A stretch of DNA of 64,000 nt, taken from positions 1 through 64,000 of the forward strand of contig NZ_JAATVV010000016.1 in NCBI RefSeq assembly GCF_013184775.1, given 5' to 3'. The stretch comes from Martelella sp. HB161492 (lineage in GTDB: Bacteria; Pseudomonadota; Alphaproteobacteria; Rhizobiales; Rhizobiaceae). Positions within the stretch are counted from its first letter, which is position 1. Each line of letters starts with the position of its first letter. Under the pieces are notes generated by a model. The model was not told the origin of the DNA. It did not search any database and worked only from the letters and a program-made list of their open reading frames with translations. Shown piece by piece: positions 43,507 to 52,900 of the stretch. Both the position numbers and the translations under genes were made by a program.

Positions 43507-44363
43507 TGGATGGTCCTCCGTGCCGAAAGCCTGCCGGCAATGGTGCCGAGCACGACAACACAGAAGATCGCCGTGGCCATCATGATGGCGGCAATCGTGT
43601 TGGCGACACCCCAGTCAAAGGAGATCATCGCCTTCTGGTACAGCAGCGTCGCAAGCGTCATCTGCGGTTCGCCGCCCAGAAGCGTCGGAGTGACAAAGGT
43701 CGCCAGCGAGCCGGTGAAGACCAGGATCGAGCCGACCATCATGCCCGGCACGGCAAGCGGCAGCGTCACCTGGAAGAAGACGGCAACCGGCGAAGCCCCG
43801 AGCGAACCGGCAGCCAGATAAAGATCGTCCTCGATATTTTCCAGGACGCCGACCAGCGACAGGATCATCAGCGGCGTGAAGAGATAGGCAAGACCGGCAA
43901 TCACCGCGCCCTGCGTGAACAGCATTTCCAGCGGCTGATCGATAATCCCGGCCTTGATCAGCAGCGAATTCACCACACCGTTGCGGCCAAGGATCGCCAT
44001 GAAGGAAAAGGACCGCACCACAACACTGGTGAGGAGCGGGAAGACGGACAGGATCAGAAGCACACGCTTCAGCCCAAGCGATGCATTGGCGATCATATAG
44101 GCGCCGCCGAAGCCTAAAATGAGCGATGTGACCGTTGATAGAAAGGCGATGCGGAAGGAACGGATCATCACCGTGCGATTATAGCTGTCAGCGAAGAAAT
44201 CCCGGTAATTGGCGAAATAGCCGGCCGGGTTTGCAAAACTTTCCGCCAGCGTGCCGGCGACAGGTACCACCAGAATGAACAGAAGCACCGCGGTTGCCGG
44301 TAGAACCAGCAACCACGGGCCAAGCGCCGCCAGACGCTGCGCAAAGGAGAGACGGGCCTTCAA
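43503..44363 (-). CDS. PotB-type ABC transporter permease
   Basis: 286 residues with six helices. The EAA-type loop reads EDDLYLAAGSLGASPVAVFFQVTLPLAVPGM, followed by TGSLATFVTPTLLGG. It pairs with the PotC-type subunit. It lies 11 bases downstream of the binding-protein gene. Confidence 0.88.
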   Translation of the reverse strand: MKARLSFAQRLAALGPWLLVLPATAVLLFILVVPVAGTLAESFANPAGYFANYRDFFADSYNRTVMIRSFRIAFLSTVTSLILGFGGAYMIANASLGLKRVLLILSVFPLLTSVVVRSFSFMAILGRNGVVNSLLIKAGIIDQPLEMLFTQGAVIAGLAYLFTPLMILSLVGVLENIEDDLYLAAGSLGASPVAVFFQVTLPLAVPGMMVGSILVFTGSLATFVTPTLLGGEPQMTLATLLYQKAMISFDWGVANTIAAIMMATAIFCVVVLGTIAGRLSARRTIH

Positions 44364-44374
44364 TGTCGGATCCG

Positions 44375-45412
44375 TCAGTGACCGAAGACGTCGTTCCAGC
44401 GACGTTCCCAGTCATCATTGACCTTCAGAAGCTTGTCATAGGGCGTCGGCTGCAGGCTGAGGACGGCCTTTTCGCCATAGACGAGCTTGGATGACTGTTC
44501 CGGCGTCAGCTCGACCAGCTTGTTGACCGGGCCGGAGCCGCCGCCAAGCTGAACCGATGCATCCTTCTGCGCCTGCTGCGAGATTGAGAAATCGATAAAG
44601 GCCAGCGCCAGATCCTTGTGCTTGGCATTTTTCGGGATGTTGTAGGTGTTCATCATCCGGAAGTCGCCTTCGGAAAGCTCCGCCCAGCCGATATTCGGAT
44701 TGGCCGCCTGGATCGCAGGAAAGGCATAGTCCTGTGCAAGACCGATATAGGCCTCGCCCGTGGACAGGAGATTGGTGAGTTCAGAACCGGAGGAGAAGGT
44801 CTTGACGATGTTCGGCTTCAGCTCGCCCATCTTCTTGAAGGCGGTGTCGGGATCTTCAAAGGCATCGGAGCCGGCGCATTTGGCCGCCATCATCACCGTC
44901 AGCGGTCCGCCGGTGGTATTGAAGGCCGGCATGGCGATGGCATTGGCGAATTCCGGACGCCACAGATCGCACCAGGAGGTGATCGGCTTATCGGTGCGGG
45001 TCTTGTCATAGACAATGCCATAGCGGCCGAATGTATAGGCCGGGCCGTAATCGCCCTGCGGATGCTGCGCGGATTCGTAAAGCTCGTCGAAATTGCTCAT
45101 TTTCGAGGAATCGATCTTCTCGAAGGCGCCCTGATCGATGCCGATCTGGGAGAACTTGTCGGTCAGCAGGATGACATCGACGCCGCCACGGATGCGGGCC
45201 TTGTTGAGCCGCTCCGGCGCACCGCCGGTCTCGACCACGATCTTGACGTCATGCGCCTTCTCGAAGGGCTCGAAAATGTAGGGCTGATAGAAATCGTTCG
45301 AATAACCCCAGTTGGAAACGACAAAAGTATCCTGGGCTTCGGCCGAAAGCGCCGGCAGGGTGAGAAGCGCGGCAACGGCTGTTGCACGAGCAAGGCGGGA
45401 CATTTGCGACAT
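44375..45412 (-). CDS. PotD-like periplasmic substrate-binding protein
   Basis: 345-residue family 1 binding protein with a signal peptide ending near LSAEAQD. The mature portion opens TFVVSNWGYSNDFYQPYIF, and SWCDLWRPEFANAIAMPAF matches the spermidine/putrescine-binding group. It is first in the operon of carbamoylase, amidohydrolase and PLP-enzyme genes, so its ligand may be a carbamoyl- or ureido-type nitrogen compound rather than a polyamine. A 363-base region with a dyad precedes it. Confidence 0.85.
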   Translation of the reverse strand: MSQMSRLARATAVAALLTLPALSAEAQDTFVVSNWGYSNDFYQPYIFEPFEKAHDVKIVVETGGAPERLNKARIRGGVDVILLTDKFSQIGIDQGAFEKIDSSKMSNFDELYESAQHPQGDYGPAYTFGRYGIVYDKTRTDKPITSWCDLWRPEFANAIAMPAFNTTGGPLTVMMAAKCAGSDAFEDPDTAFKKMGELKPNIVKTFSSGSELTNLLSTGEAYIGLAQDYAFPAIQAANPNIGWAELSEGDFRMMNTYNIPKNAKHKDLALAFIDFSISQQAQKDASVQLGGGSGPVNKLVELTPEQSSKLVYGEKAVLSLQPTPYDKLLKVNDDWERRWNDVFGH

Positions 45413-45423
45413 GCAGTATAATC

Positions 45424-45462
45424 CTCTAGATCTCGGATCGGAAAACTTTTTTCCATCTAGAG
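45424..45462. promoter_or_regulatory. paired dyad operator upstream of the PotD-like gene
   Basis: CTCTAGAT (45424-45431) and ATCTAGAG (45455-45462) form a perfect eight-base inverted repeat, each holding the six-base palindrome TCTAGA. The copies are 31 bases apart, about three helical turns, which would put two bound dimers on one face. They start 11 bases before the gene start. The remaining gap (to 45775) holds only a possible 20-codon frame. Confidence 0.45.
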
Positions 45463-45675
45463 AATTTTTCGAATTATGTCAAATTTTATGCAAGGCGATT
45501 TTTGCACAATCTGTGGGCAATCTCTGCTGGTGAATTGATCCGTTTCCGGGCTCTGCTGCAAAAATTCTGCCGCTGTCCGAAAGAGTGCTGACAATTTTCA
45601 GCGCGACTTTTGCTGAGCGATTTCAGTTGGCGCCAGGATCGCCCGGGTGCCCGCCCGTCCCTGAGGAGCACCGCA

Positions 45676-45738
45676 ATGCTGGATCTCGAAAATCAGTCCC
45701 GAGGTGGCAAGGCGCGTCCTTTCGCCTTTCAGGCGTGA
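45676..45738 (+). CDS. possible 20-residue small ORF in the gap before the toxin gene
   Basis: An ATG with GAGGAG seven to ten bases upstream encodes a 20-residue basic peptide (starts MLDLENQSRG, ends PFAFQA) and closes 38 bases before the vapC stop. It may be a leader peptide, the start of a lost gene, or chance. Confidence 0.2.
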   Translation: MLDLENQSRGGKARPFAFQA

Positions 45739-45775
45739 CACATCCCGGCAATCTCATCCTGCAGCCATTTCGGGA

Positions 45776-46180
45776 TCATCGACCGGGCGTGATCAGATCG
45801 ACGGTCGGAAAATAGCCTCGATAGCGACCGCCGTCGCGGGTCAGCAGTGGCAGCCTTTCAACGGCGGCCTGTGCGCCGATGAAAAAATCCGGCAGCACCC
45901 CCGCGCGTGTTCCCCCTGCCCTGCGATAGCGCGTGAAAACCCTGCCCGCCAGAAACAGAGACGGTCGCGACAGTGGAAGAAAGCGGATGCTGGCCCGATC
46001 AATGAAGGCATCAAGCGCCTCTATCTGCTGATAGCGGACGGCAAGTTCGGCATAGATCACGTCATTGATCAAAAGCGGCCCGGCAAGGCTGGCCGTTTCC
46101 AGCTGATCGATCGACCAGTCAGCCCAGACGGGATCATCGGTCACCAGATCGAGCAGCACATTGGTATCGACGAGGGTCAT
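45776..46180 (-). CDS. vapC: VapC-type PIN-domain toxin
   Basis: 134-residue PIN ribonuclease with the acidic residues in place: D5 in LVDTNVLLD, E45 in VIYAELA, and aspartates in LPDFFIGAQA and LLTRDGGRY. VapC toxins cut RNA in the cytoplasm unless held by VapB. The ATG overlaps the antitoxin stop by four bases as usual, but the antitoxin has lost its N-terminus, so this copy is either silent or held by another antitoxin. Confidence 0.85.
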   Translation of the reverse strand: MTLVDTNVLLDLVTDDPVWADWSIDQLETASLAGPLLINDVIYAELAVRYQQIEALDAFIDRASIRFLPLSRPSLFLAGRVFTRYRRAGGTRAGVLPDFFIGAQAAVERLPLLTRDGGRYRGYFPTVDLITPGR

Positions 46181-46341
46181 TCTTCGCCGCGCGTCAACGC
46201 CATGATCGCATCCGTATCAAGTCCGGCCCCGGCATGGCCGCGCAGCTTGCGCAGCGGGCTTTCTGCCAGACCGGTTGCTTCTGTGGTCAGCAAGATCCTG
46301 CCATCTTCGGTGCGCTTGAAATCAACCCTGCTGCCCGGCCG
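46177..46341 (-). pseudogene. vapB: vapB antitoxin truncated by an IS6 fragment
   Basis: The C-terminal half of an AbrB-type antitoxin remains, starting at RPGSRVDFKRTEDGRI and ending LTRGEE. The DNA-binding N-terminus, which should carry the SKGQ-type beta strand and initiator, is gone; just upstream the sequence is transposase debris. An in-frame ATG at 46359 could express the remnant. The toxin-binding C-terminus may be intact, but autoregulation should be lost. Confidence 0.7.
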
Positions 46342-46345
46342 GCCA

Positions 46346-46603
46346 GAGCCTGACGCCATTGATCATGGCCACGACTTCATCAAGGTGCCATTTGTCGCGG
46401 CAAAAGGGGCGGTCACATTTGATGCAGCCGGCAAATTGATGACCAAAGCGGTTCGCCCTGAGGCGGATCGTTTCACGGCTGACGATGACGCCGCGCTCAG
46501 CCAGAAGATCCGCCACAAAGGCCCATGCGGCGATGCTCATTGCAAACCGGTCAAAGGCCCATGCGGCATAAGCGATAATCTCATGCGGGAAGCCCAAATC
46601 AGC
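46346..46603 (-). pseudogene. IS6-family transposase N-terminal fragment
   Basis: Residues equivalent to the start of an IS6 transposase: FPHEIIAYAAWAFDRF, DLLAERGVIVSRETIRL and DKWHLDEVVAMINGVRLW, where the first DDE aspartate sits. The segment before DLLAERG is scrambled, and the frame runs out before the other catalytic residues. It cuts into vapB. Confidence 0.75.
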
Positions 46604-46735
46604 TTGGCAATGCCCCGCGACGGCCTGTGCCAACTTCAAACCGTCGCCTGATCCGGCGTCGTCAGCTTTCGGCGATCTCTCTCGACAAAATCCGGGCCGC
46701 CGCGTAAGCTTCATCAGTGTCTCGATAACCCTAGG

Positions 46736-47650
46736 GTGATACACGCCTTCAATGGACAGTCGATCGCATCCGGGCCAACCAATATGGTGAATTCATCAAG
46801 ATCGCTTCCTCCGGAAGCAGACAGACGGAGCCCGCTTGGTTGCACTCCGCCCCCGGTTTCTCCTTCGCCATGCAACGCCTCTCCGCGACAATCTGCCCGG
46901 GTGGTTGGCTCCAGCACGCCGGAGAGAAACCAAACGCTAAGTTCTCTTCTGTCCGCGCACCATGCCAATGCTCAGGCCACTTCCGGACTATCGAACAGGT
47001 CGGATATGCCCGCCCCTACCAATCCACCGTGGCGCGCTAACCGCACCGTTTCCGGCGAAACACGCGAGCAAACCGAAGCTCAATGGCGGCGCCCGAGCAG
47101 CAGTCCCGACACGGCCATCGCCGTTCAGAGTGGTGCACCGCGAGGCGCGGCAGATGATATGGCTGGACTATGGAATAGCAACCATAATTGCTATGCCTAT
47201 GCGATGAAATGTATTTCTCCTCGCGGTTATGGCTGCAATGCCAGGCCGGGGAAATTTGCAGGACAACCTGTTGCGACAGGAAATTTTGCGGCGGGCGTTG
47301 TGAATGACGGCGCAGCCCAGAATATTCATATCGAGATAGTCCGTTTTGGCGGATCACCGATGCCTGTGCCCCCACGATTCACGGATGGTACATATCTTGT
47401 CGCATTGCTGGCGAATAACGTCGGCTACCATTTCCTGCGGCGCAATGAGGCAAGTGGCCTATGGTTCCACAAGAATGGAGCATCGGCTTCCCCCGAATCC
47501 TGGTTCGTTGATTTTAATACCCAAAGAACTCATCAATTGACCGATGACGTAGCAGGCAATCTCCTACAGCAGCCTGCACTACTCGGATGTGCAATGCGCT
47601 TTCAGGCTTACTTGAAGGTTCCCGATCAGGGGGTTCAGGTGACAGGGTAG
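46736..47650 (+). CDS. putative cysteine-hydrolase domain protein, effector-like
   Basis: 304 residues as listed; starts at 46784 or 47006 are possible. Residues 1 to about 135 are low-complexity, rich in Ser, Pro, Arg and Thr, with no hydrophobic signal. The C-terminal domain (140-304) has NCYAYA (C152), a GYHFLRR histidine (H232) and GLWFHKNG (H245). This recalls a little-characterised bacterial and phage domain with NCYAYA, YHWYR and WSHKPG motifs. A Cys-His hydrolase activity is inferred only. The disordered N-terminus would suit a secreted effector. IS6 fragments lie on both sides, and base composition is lower in GC than neighbouring genes. Confidence 0.65.
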   Translation: MIHAFNGQSIASGPTNMVNSSRSLPPEADRRSPLGCTPPPVSPSPCNASPRQSARVVGSSTPERNQTLSSLLSAHHANAQATSGLSNRSDMPAPTNPPWRANRTVSGETREQTEAQWRRPSSSPDTAIAVQSGAPRGAADDMAGLWNSNHNCYAYAMKCISPRGYGCNARPGKFAGQPVATGNFAAGVVNDGAAQNIHIEIVRFGGSPMPVPPRFTDGTYLVALLANNVGYHFLRRNEASGLWFHKNGASASPESWFVDFNTQRTHQLTDDVAGNLLQQPALLGCAMRFQAYLKVPDQGVQVTG

Positions 47651-47663
47651 CTGTGGGGGCGGC

Positions 47664-47744
47664 ATTGTTCAGGTATTTGACCTGCCGATGCACCGGTTCA
47701 TCAGGGCATTTGCCTTCGGCCTTCAACGGCGCGATGGCATCTGA
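47664..47744 (-). pseudogene. IS6-family transposase C-terminal fragment
   Basis: A 27-residue stretch ending EGKCPDEPVHRQVKYLNN, a hallmark of the IS6 transposase region before its final catalytic glutamate. The frame around it is otherwise unrelated. On the minus strand it lies upstream of the N-terminal fragment at 46346, so the two are separate relics and not one interrupted gene. Confidence 0.6.
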
Positions 47745-47882
47745 TGTGAACGGACCCTCATTCACGGAGCCAGCACTGCCCCAGGCATTGCATTGCGGAT
47801 CATCGCCGATTTCCGCGTCGGAAACCGGGCGATCCCTCAGATTTCCGACAAGAGGGATTTGCGCCGACAAAGGTGATGCAGG

Positions 47883-48563
47883 TCAGCTCTGAGCCACCGC
47901 AATACCGTGGGCGACAACGGACAGGCACGATTCGAGATAGGTCGCGCGGTCTTCTCCACCAGGCCATCCCGGCTCATGGCCCGATTTCAGGCTCGCGGCG
48001 CCGAAGACAATATCCATCAGCATCTGCGCCAGAACAGGCGCCGGAACATGTCTGATCCGGCCTTTCTGTTGCTGTCTTTCCAGCCAGCCACACAGAAGCG
48101 TGCGCGAATGCGTTGGTCCATGCTGATCAAGCACTGCGCGCAATTCCGGGAACTGCTGGCTCTCCAGATGGAGCCGCGCCATCAGGGTCGCACGCTCCTG
48201 CTCCTCGCTTCGGGTGGCATTGACCCGAAAGATGGCCATCAGCGCCTTATAGACAGGCAGGTGATCGTAGTCCCCCGGCAGCGCAATGATGGTCTCGCGA
48301 TGACGCGAGACAATTGCACCGAAGAGCTCCGGCTTGGCTGGGAAAAGCCGGTAGATGGTGCTGAGAGAAACATGTGCTGCGGCGGCCACATCCTTCATCG
48401 TCGTTTTCTTGTAACCGCAGTCGAGCACGAATTTCGACGCGACATCGGCTATTGCCGCGCGCTGGATTTCATCGGAGGCCGGTTTCGGTCTGCCGCGTCC
48501 CCGCGCTTGCATCTGGTTCTGCCCTTGAGGATGCTGACTTTTCTTTTCCGAATTCTGATCCAT
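47883..48563 (-). CDS. TetR-family regulator of the RND efflux genes
   Basis: 226 residues. The N-terminal HTH (about 33-80: IADVASKFVLDCGYKKTTMKDVAAAAHVSLSTIYRLFPAKPELF) precedes a variable ligand domain. The first 25 residues are a polar, glutamine-rich extension. It is divergent from the efflux operon with a 135-base gap to the adaptor start, which is the AcrR arrangement, so local repression is likely. Inducers are unknown. Confidence 0.88.
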   Translation of the reverse strand: MDQNSEKKSQHPQGQNQMQARGRGRPKPASDEIQRAAIADVASKFVLDCGYKKTTMKDVAAAAHVSLSTIYRLFPAKPELFGAIVSRHRETIIALPGDYDHLPVYKALMAIFRVNATRSEEQERATLMARLHLESQQFPELRAVLDQHGPTHSRTLLCGWLERQQQKGRIRHVPAPVLAQMLMDIVFGAASLKSGHEPGWPGGEDRATYLESCLSVVAHGIAVAQS

Positions 48564-48606
48564 GTATCACCACAAAAAGGCCATGAATGACTTGCCTATA
48601 GTTAGG

Positions 48607-48620
48607 GTAATTGTAATTAC
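48607..48620. promoter_or_regulatory. TetR operator candidate
   Basis: GTAATT and AATTAC arms separated by GT, followed by a partial third half-site GTAAATAC. It is placed midway between the regulator and efflux genes, where it could control both. Confidence 0.4.
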
Positions 48621-48698
48621 TGTAAATACTGCCTATCAATGACACGCAGCCTGAGCCTAAGGCCGGAATCTGCCGAAACCAAGGAGCTTCTAGATCTC

Positions 48699-49901
48699 AT
48701 GAAATCGGGATTTGGTTTGACGATCATGGCCTGCCTGACCTTGCTGGCGGCCTGCAGCCAGAAGGATGACCAGGCCGCTGCACCATCGGGCACCAGCACG
48801 GAGGTTGGCTATGTCACGCTTCAATCCGGTTCGGTTCCCCTGACCGTAAGCCTTCACGGGCGTGTTGTCGCCTCGGCAGTGGCTGAGGTCCGCCCGCAGG
48901 TCGACGGTATTGTCCGCCAGATCCTGTTCACCGAAGGCGGAACCGTTGCCGAAGGCGACGCGCTTTACCAGATCGACGACCGGAAGTTCAAAGCCGCTTA
49001 CGCCGCAGCCGAAGCCGCGCTGAAAAAGGCGCAGGCCGCGACGACGAGTGCCCAGACGACCTATGACCGGAACGAGAAGCTGTCAAAGACGGAAGCGGTC
49101 AGCACGCAGACACTCGACGATGCCCGGTCCGACCTGTTGCAGGCCCAGGCTTCCGAAGCGGCAGCACAGGCTGATCTCGATACCGCCCAGATCGATCTCG
49201 ACAATACGAAAATACTGGCTCCGCTTGACGGCTCGATCGGCGCGTCAGAAGTCAGCGTCGGCGCACTGATCACGAGTGAGCAGACCGATGCCATGGCGAC
49301 GATCCGCAAGGTCGATACCGTCTATGTCGATCTGGTCGACAGCAGCACCAATTTCCTCAGGATCCGGGATCGGGTTGAGGCGGGGAAGCTGGAGCAGCGA
49401 CCCAATGGCCCCCTGCCGATCACCCTGACGCTGGATGACGGCAAGGCCTACGAAAAGACGGGAGAGATCTCCTTTGCCGATATGGTCGTTTCCCAGACGA
49501 CCGGTACGTTCACGGTTCGCGCAAAATTCGACAACCCCGACAACGTCCTGATCCCCGGCATGTTTGTCACCGCAAGTGTCGACATGGGGCTGATCCCCGG
49601 GGCCTTTCTCGTTCCCCAGCGGGCGGTGACACGTGACGAAAGCGGCAATGCGACAGTCTATCTGGTCTCTGATGACAACAAGGCTGAGCAGCGCACGATC
49701 ACGACCAATGGCACGCAGGACAATGACTGGATCGTCGTTGATGGCCTGACGGACGGCGACAGGCTGATAGTCGACGGCTTTCAGAAATTCTCGGCAGGTG
49801 CCGCTGTTTCTCCTGTCGAGGTGACGATCGATGAGGATGGCGTCGTCGAACAGAACGGCAGCAGCGATGCCGCCGGGTCGTCCGGGGAGAATGCGCAGTG
49901 A
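48699..49901 (+). CDS. RND efflux periplasmic adaptor, AcrA type
   Basis: 400-residue membrane-fusion lipoprotein. The signal peptide ends in the lipobox-like LLAAC (cysteine near 18). Then come a barrel-sandwich hybrid (RPQVDGIVRQILFTEGGTVAEGD), an alpha hairpin (about 85-160, coiled coil) and beta-barrel/membrane-proximal domains. The start MKSGFG with AAGGAG 12 bases upstream is chosen for the clean lipoprotein signal; an in-frame ATG at 48639 would add 20 polar residues. It couples the RND pump to an outer-membrane channel not encoded here. Confidence 0.88.
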   Translation: MKSGFGLTIMACLTLLAACSQKDDQAAAPSGTSTEVGYVTLQSGSVPLTVSLHGRVVASAVAEVRPQVDGIVRQILFTEGGTVAEGDALYQIDDRKFKAAYAAAEAALKKAQAATTSAQTTYDRNEKLSKTEAVSTQTLDDARSDLLQAQASEAAAQADLDTAQIDLDNTKILAPLDGSIGASEVSVGALITSEQTDAMATIRKVDTVYVDLVDSSTNFLRIRDRVEAGKLEQRPNGPLPITLTLDDGKAYEKTGEISFADMVVSQTTGTFTVRAKFDNPDNVLIPGMFVTASVDMGLIPGAFLVPQRAVTRDESGNATVYLVSDDNKAEQRTITTNGTQDNDWIVVDGLTDGDRLIVDGFQKFSAGAAVSPVEVTIDEDGVVEQNGSSDAAGSSGENAQ

Positions 49902-52900
49902 ACCCGATGTCCCGCCGCAATGCCCTTGCGAGCTTCTTCATTGCCCGCCCCGTCTTCGCCATTGTTCTGGCGATCAGCACTATGCTGGCGGGCGTCATGG
50001 CGATCTATTCGCTGTCGATCTCCCAGTATCCTGACATCGCGCCGGTAACCGTGCGCGTCAGCGCCACCTATTCCGGTGCCACGGCCGAAGCCGTCGAAAA
50101 CTCGGTCACGAAGAAAATCGAAAGCGCCATGACGGGTCTCGACGGTCTTCTTTACATGGAATCGACCTCGAGCACAGGCTCGGCATCGATCACGCTCACC
50201 TTTGAAAACGGCGTGGATCCGGATCTGGCGCAGGTTCAGGTTCAGAACAAGGTTTCCGGCGTCGAAAGCCAGCTGCCCGATGCGGTGATCGATGCCGGCG
50301 TTTCTGTCAACCGTTCGCCTTCCGGCATTCTGATGATCGGCAACATCATCTCGCGCGACGGCCGTTACTCTTCCGATCAGCTGGCGGACATCATGTCCAG
50401 CCAGATCGAGGACCGTATCGAGCGGCTGGACGGCGTCGGTTCGGTGCAGTCCTTCGGCTCCGGCTATGCGATGCGGATATGGCTGGATCCCAAGGCGCTG
50501 CAGAAATATCAGCTGGTGCCGAGTGATGTGACATCGGCGATCAGCGCCCAGAACATTCAGGTTGCCGCAGGCTCGATCGGCTCGACGCCGGTGGTCAAGG
50601 GGCAGCAGCTGAAGGCCAGTCTCATTGTCCGCACGCAGATGACCTCGGCCGATCAGTTCGAAAGGATCATTCTCAAGACGGAATCCGACGGATCCATTGT
50701 CCGGCTCGCCGATGTGGCGCGTGTGGAGGTGGGGCTGGAAAGCTATGGCCAGAGCTCGACCTATAACGGCATGCCGGCCGCTGGTTTCGGCGTTCAGCTT
50801 GCATCGGGCGCCAATGCCATCACCACGGCGGGGCTTGTTCATGCAGAGCTCGACAGTCTTGCCGGCTCGCTTCCCGAAGGGGTGGAAATCGCCTATTCCT
50901 ACGAGACCACGCCCTTCGTCGAGCTTTCGATCGAGAAGGTGGTCCACACGCTGATTGAGGCCATCATCCTCGTCTTTCTGGTCCTGCTGCTGTTCCTGCA
51001 GAATCTCCGGGCCACCCTCATTCCGATGATCGCTGTTCCCGTCGTGCTCATGGGCACGTTCGGGGTTCTCGCCCTTCTCGGCTATTCCATCAACATGCTC
51101 ACCATGTTTGCCATGGTTCTGGCAATCGGCCTCCTGGTCGATGACGCCATTGTGGTCGTGGAAAATGTCGAGCGCATCATGCGTGATGAAAAGCTGCCGG
51201 TGCGCGAAGCCACGGAAAAATCCATGGGCGAGATTACCGGTGCGCTGATCGGAATCGCCCTGGTCCTGACCGCCGTCTTCATTCCGATGGCCTTCTTCTC
51301 GGGCTCGGTCGGTGTGATCTACCGCCAGTTCTCGGTGACGATCGCCAGCGCCATGCTGCTCTCGGTGCTTGTCGCGATCATCTTGACCCCTGCCCTCTGC
51401 GTACTTCTGCTGCGCCCCACCCATGACGGTTTCTTCGCCCGCTGGCTGGGCTGGTTCGACCGGGGTTTTTCTCGCCTGACCGGCCGCTATGCCACAACGG
51501 TTGAGAAGCTTGTCGTTCGTCCGCTGCGCATGTTTCTGGTCTTCGCCATTCTGCTGGTCGCAGCCTTCGGGCTCTACCGGGAACTGCCGACCTCCTTTTT
51601 CCCGGAAGAGGATCAGGGCGTGCTGATGACGCAGATCACATTGCCCGACGGCGCCAATGCCGCCCGCACGGAAGCGGTCATCAAGACCGTCGAGGACTAC
51701 TTCCTGAACGAGGAAAGCGACGCCGTCGCAAGCGTGTTTATGACACTTGGTTTCGGCTTTGGCGGTTCAGGGGAAAATCAGGCTCAGGCCTTTGTCCGGC
51801 TCAAGGATTTCGACCAGCGCACGGATGACAGCCTCTCGGCTTCGGCGGTGATGCAGCGTGCCTCGGCCGCTTTCGCCAAGATCCGTGATGCCAATGTATT
51901 CGTCGTGGCGCCGCCCGCTATTCAGGGGCTGGGCCAGACCAATGGCTTCTCGATGTATCTTGAGGATACGGGCAATCAGGGGCGGGACGCGCTGCGCGCT
52001 GCCGGCAATCAGCTGGCCGACAACGCTAAGGGCAACGCGGTTATCGAGAATATCCGCGGCAACACCCGTACACTGGAATCCCAGCTGAAGATCAATGTCG
52101 ATGAAGACAAGGCAACCGCTCTTGGCGTCGATCTCTCCGACATCGACAGTCTGGTGACGACGGTGTTTTCGGGAACCGACGTCAATGACTTTGTCTATGA
52201 TGGCGAGATCAAGCCGGTCTATGTTCAGGGCGACGCGCCCTATCGGATGCAGCCAGGCGACATCGATCTCTGGTGGGCCAAGAACAGCGATGGCGAGATG
52301 GTGCCTTTCTCCGCCTTCACCTCGACCGAATGGGTTCAGGGCTCACCCTCCCTTGCGCGCTTCAACGGAACCGCCGCCATTGCCATCAACGGTTCTGCCG
52401 CCGATGGCAGCAGTTCGGGCGACGCAATGGATGAGGCCGAGCGGCTGGTCAGCCAGCTGGACGGTGGCTACACCGCCTCGTGGTCCGGCCTGTCCTATCA
52501 GGAAAGGCTGGCCGGTTCTCAGGAAGTGCTGCTCTACGCTGTATCGCTGGTTGTCGTGTTCCTGTGCCTGGCGGCGCTTTATGAAAGCTGGTCGATCCCG
52601 TTTGCGGTCATTCTCGCCGTGCCGGTCGGCATTTTCGGAGCGCTGCTCTTTGCCAAAGGGTTCGGCCAGGAAAATGACGTCTATTTCAAGGTCGGCCTGC
52701 TGATGACGATGGGGCTGACGGCGAAGAACGCGATCCTGATCGTCGAGTTCGCCCGCGACCTGAGGCAGCAGGGGCTAAGCATTGTTGAAGCGGTGACACG
52801 GGCCGCACGCATGCGACTGCGTCCGATCGTGATGACCTCGCTTGCCTTCGTTCTCGGCGTACTGCCGCTGGCCATGGCAACCGGGGCAGGCTCCGCGGCA

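Noticed and set aside
46346-47744. Reading the two IS6 fragments as one transposase split by the effector gene
   Set aside because: On the minus strand the C-terminal piece lies upstream of the N-terminal piece, so a simple insertion cannot explain the order.
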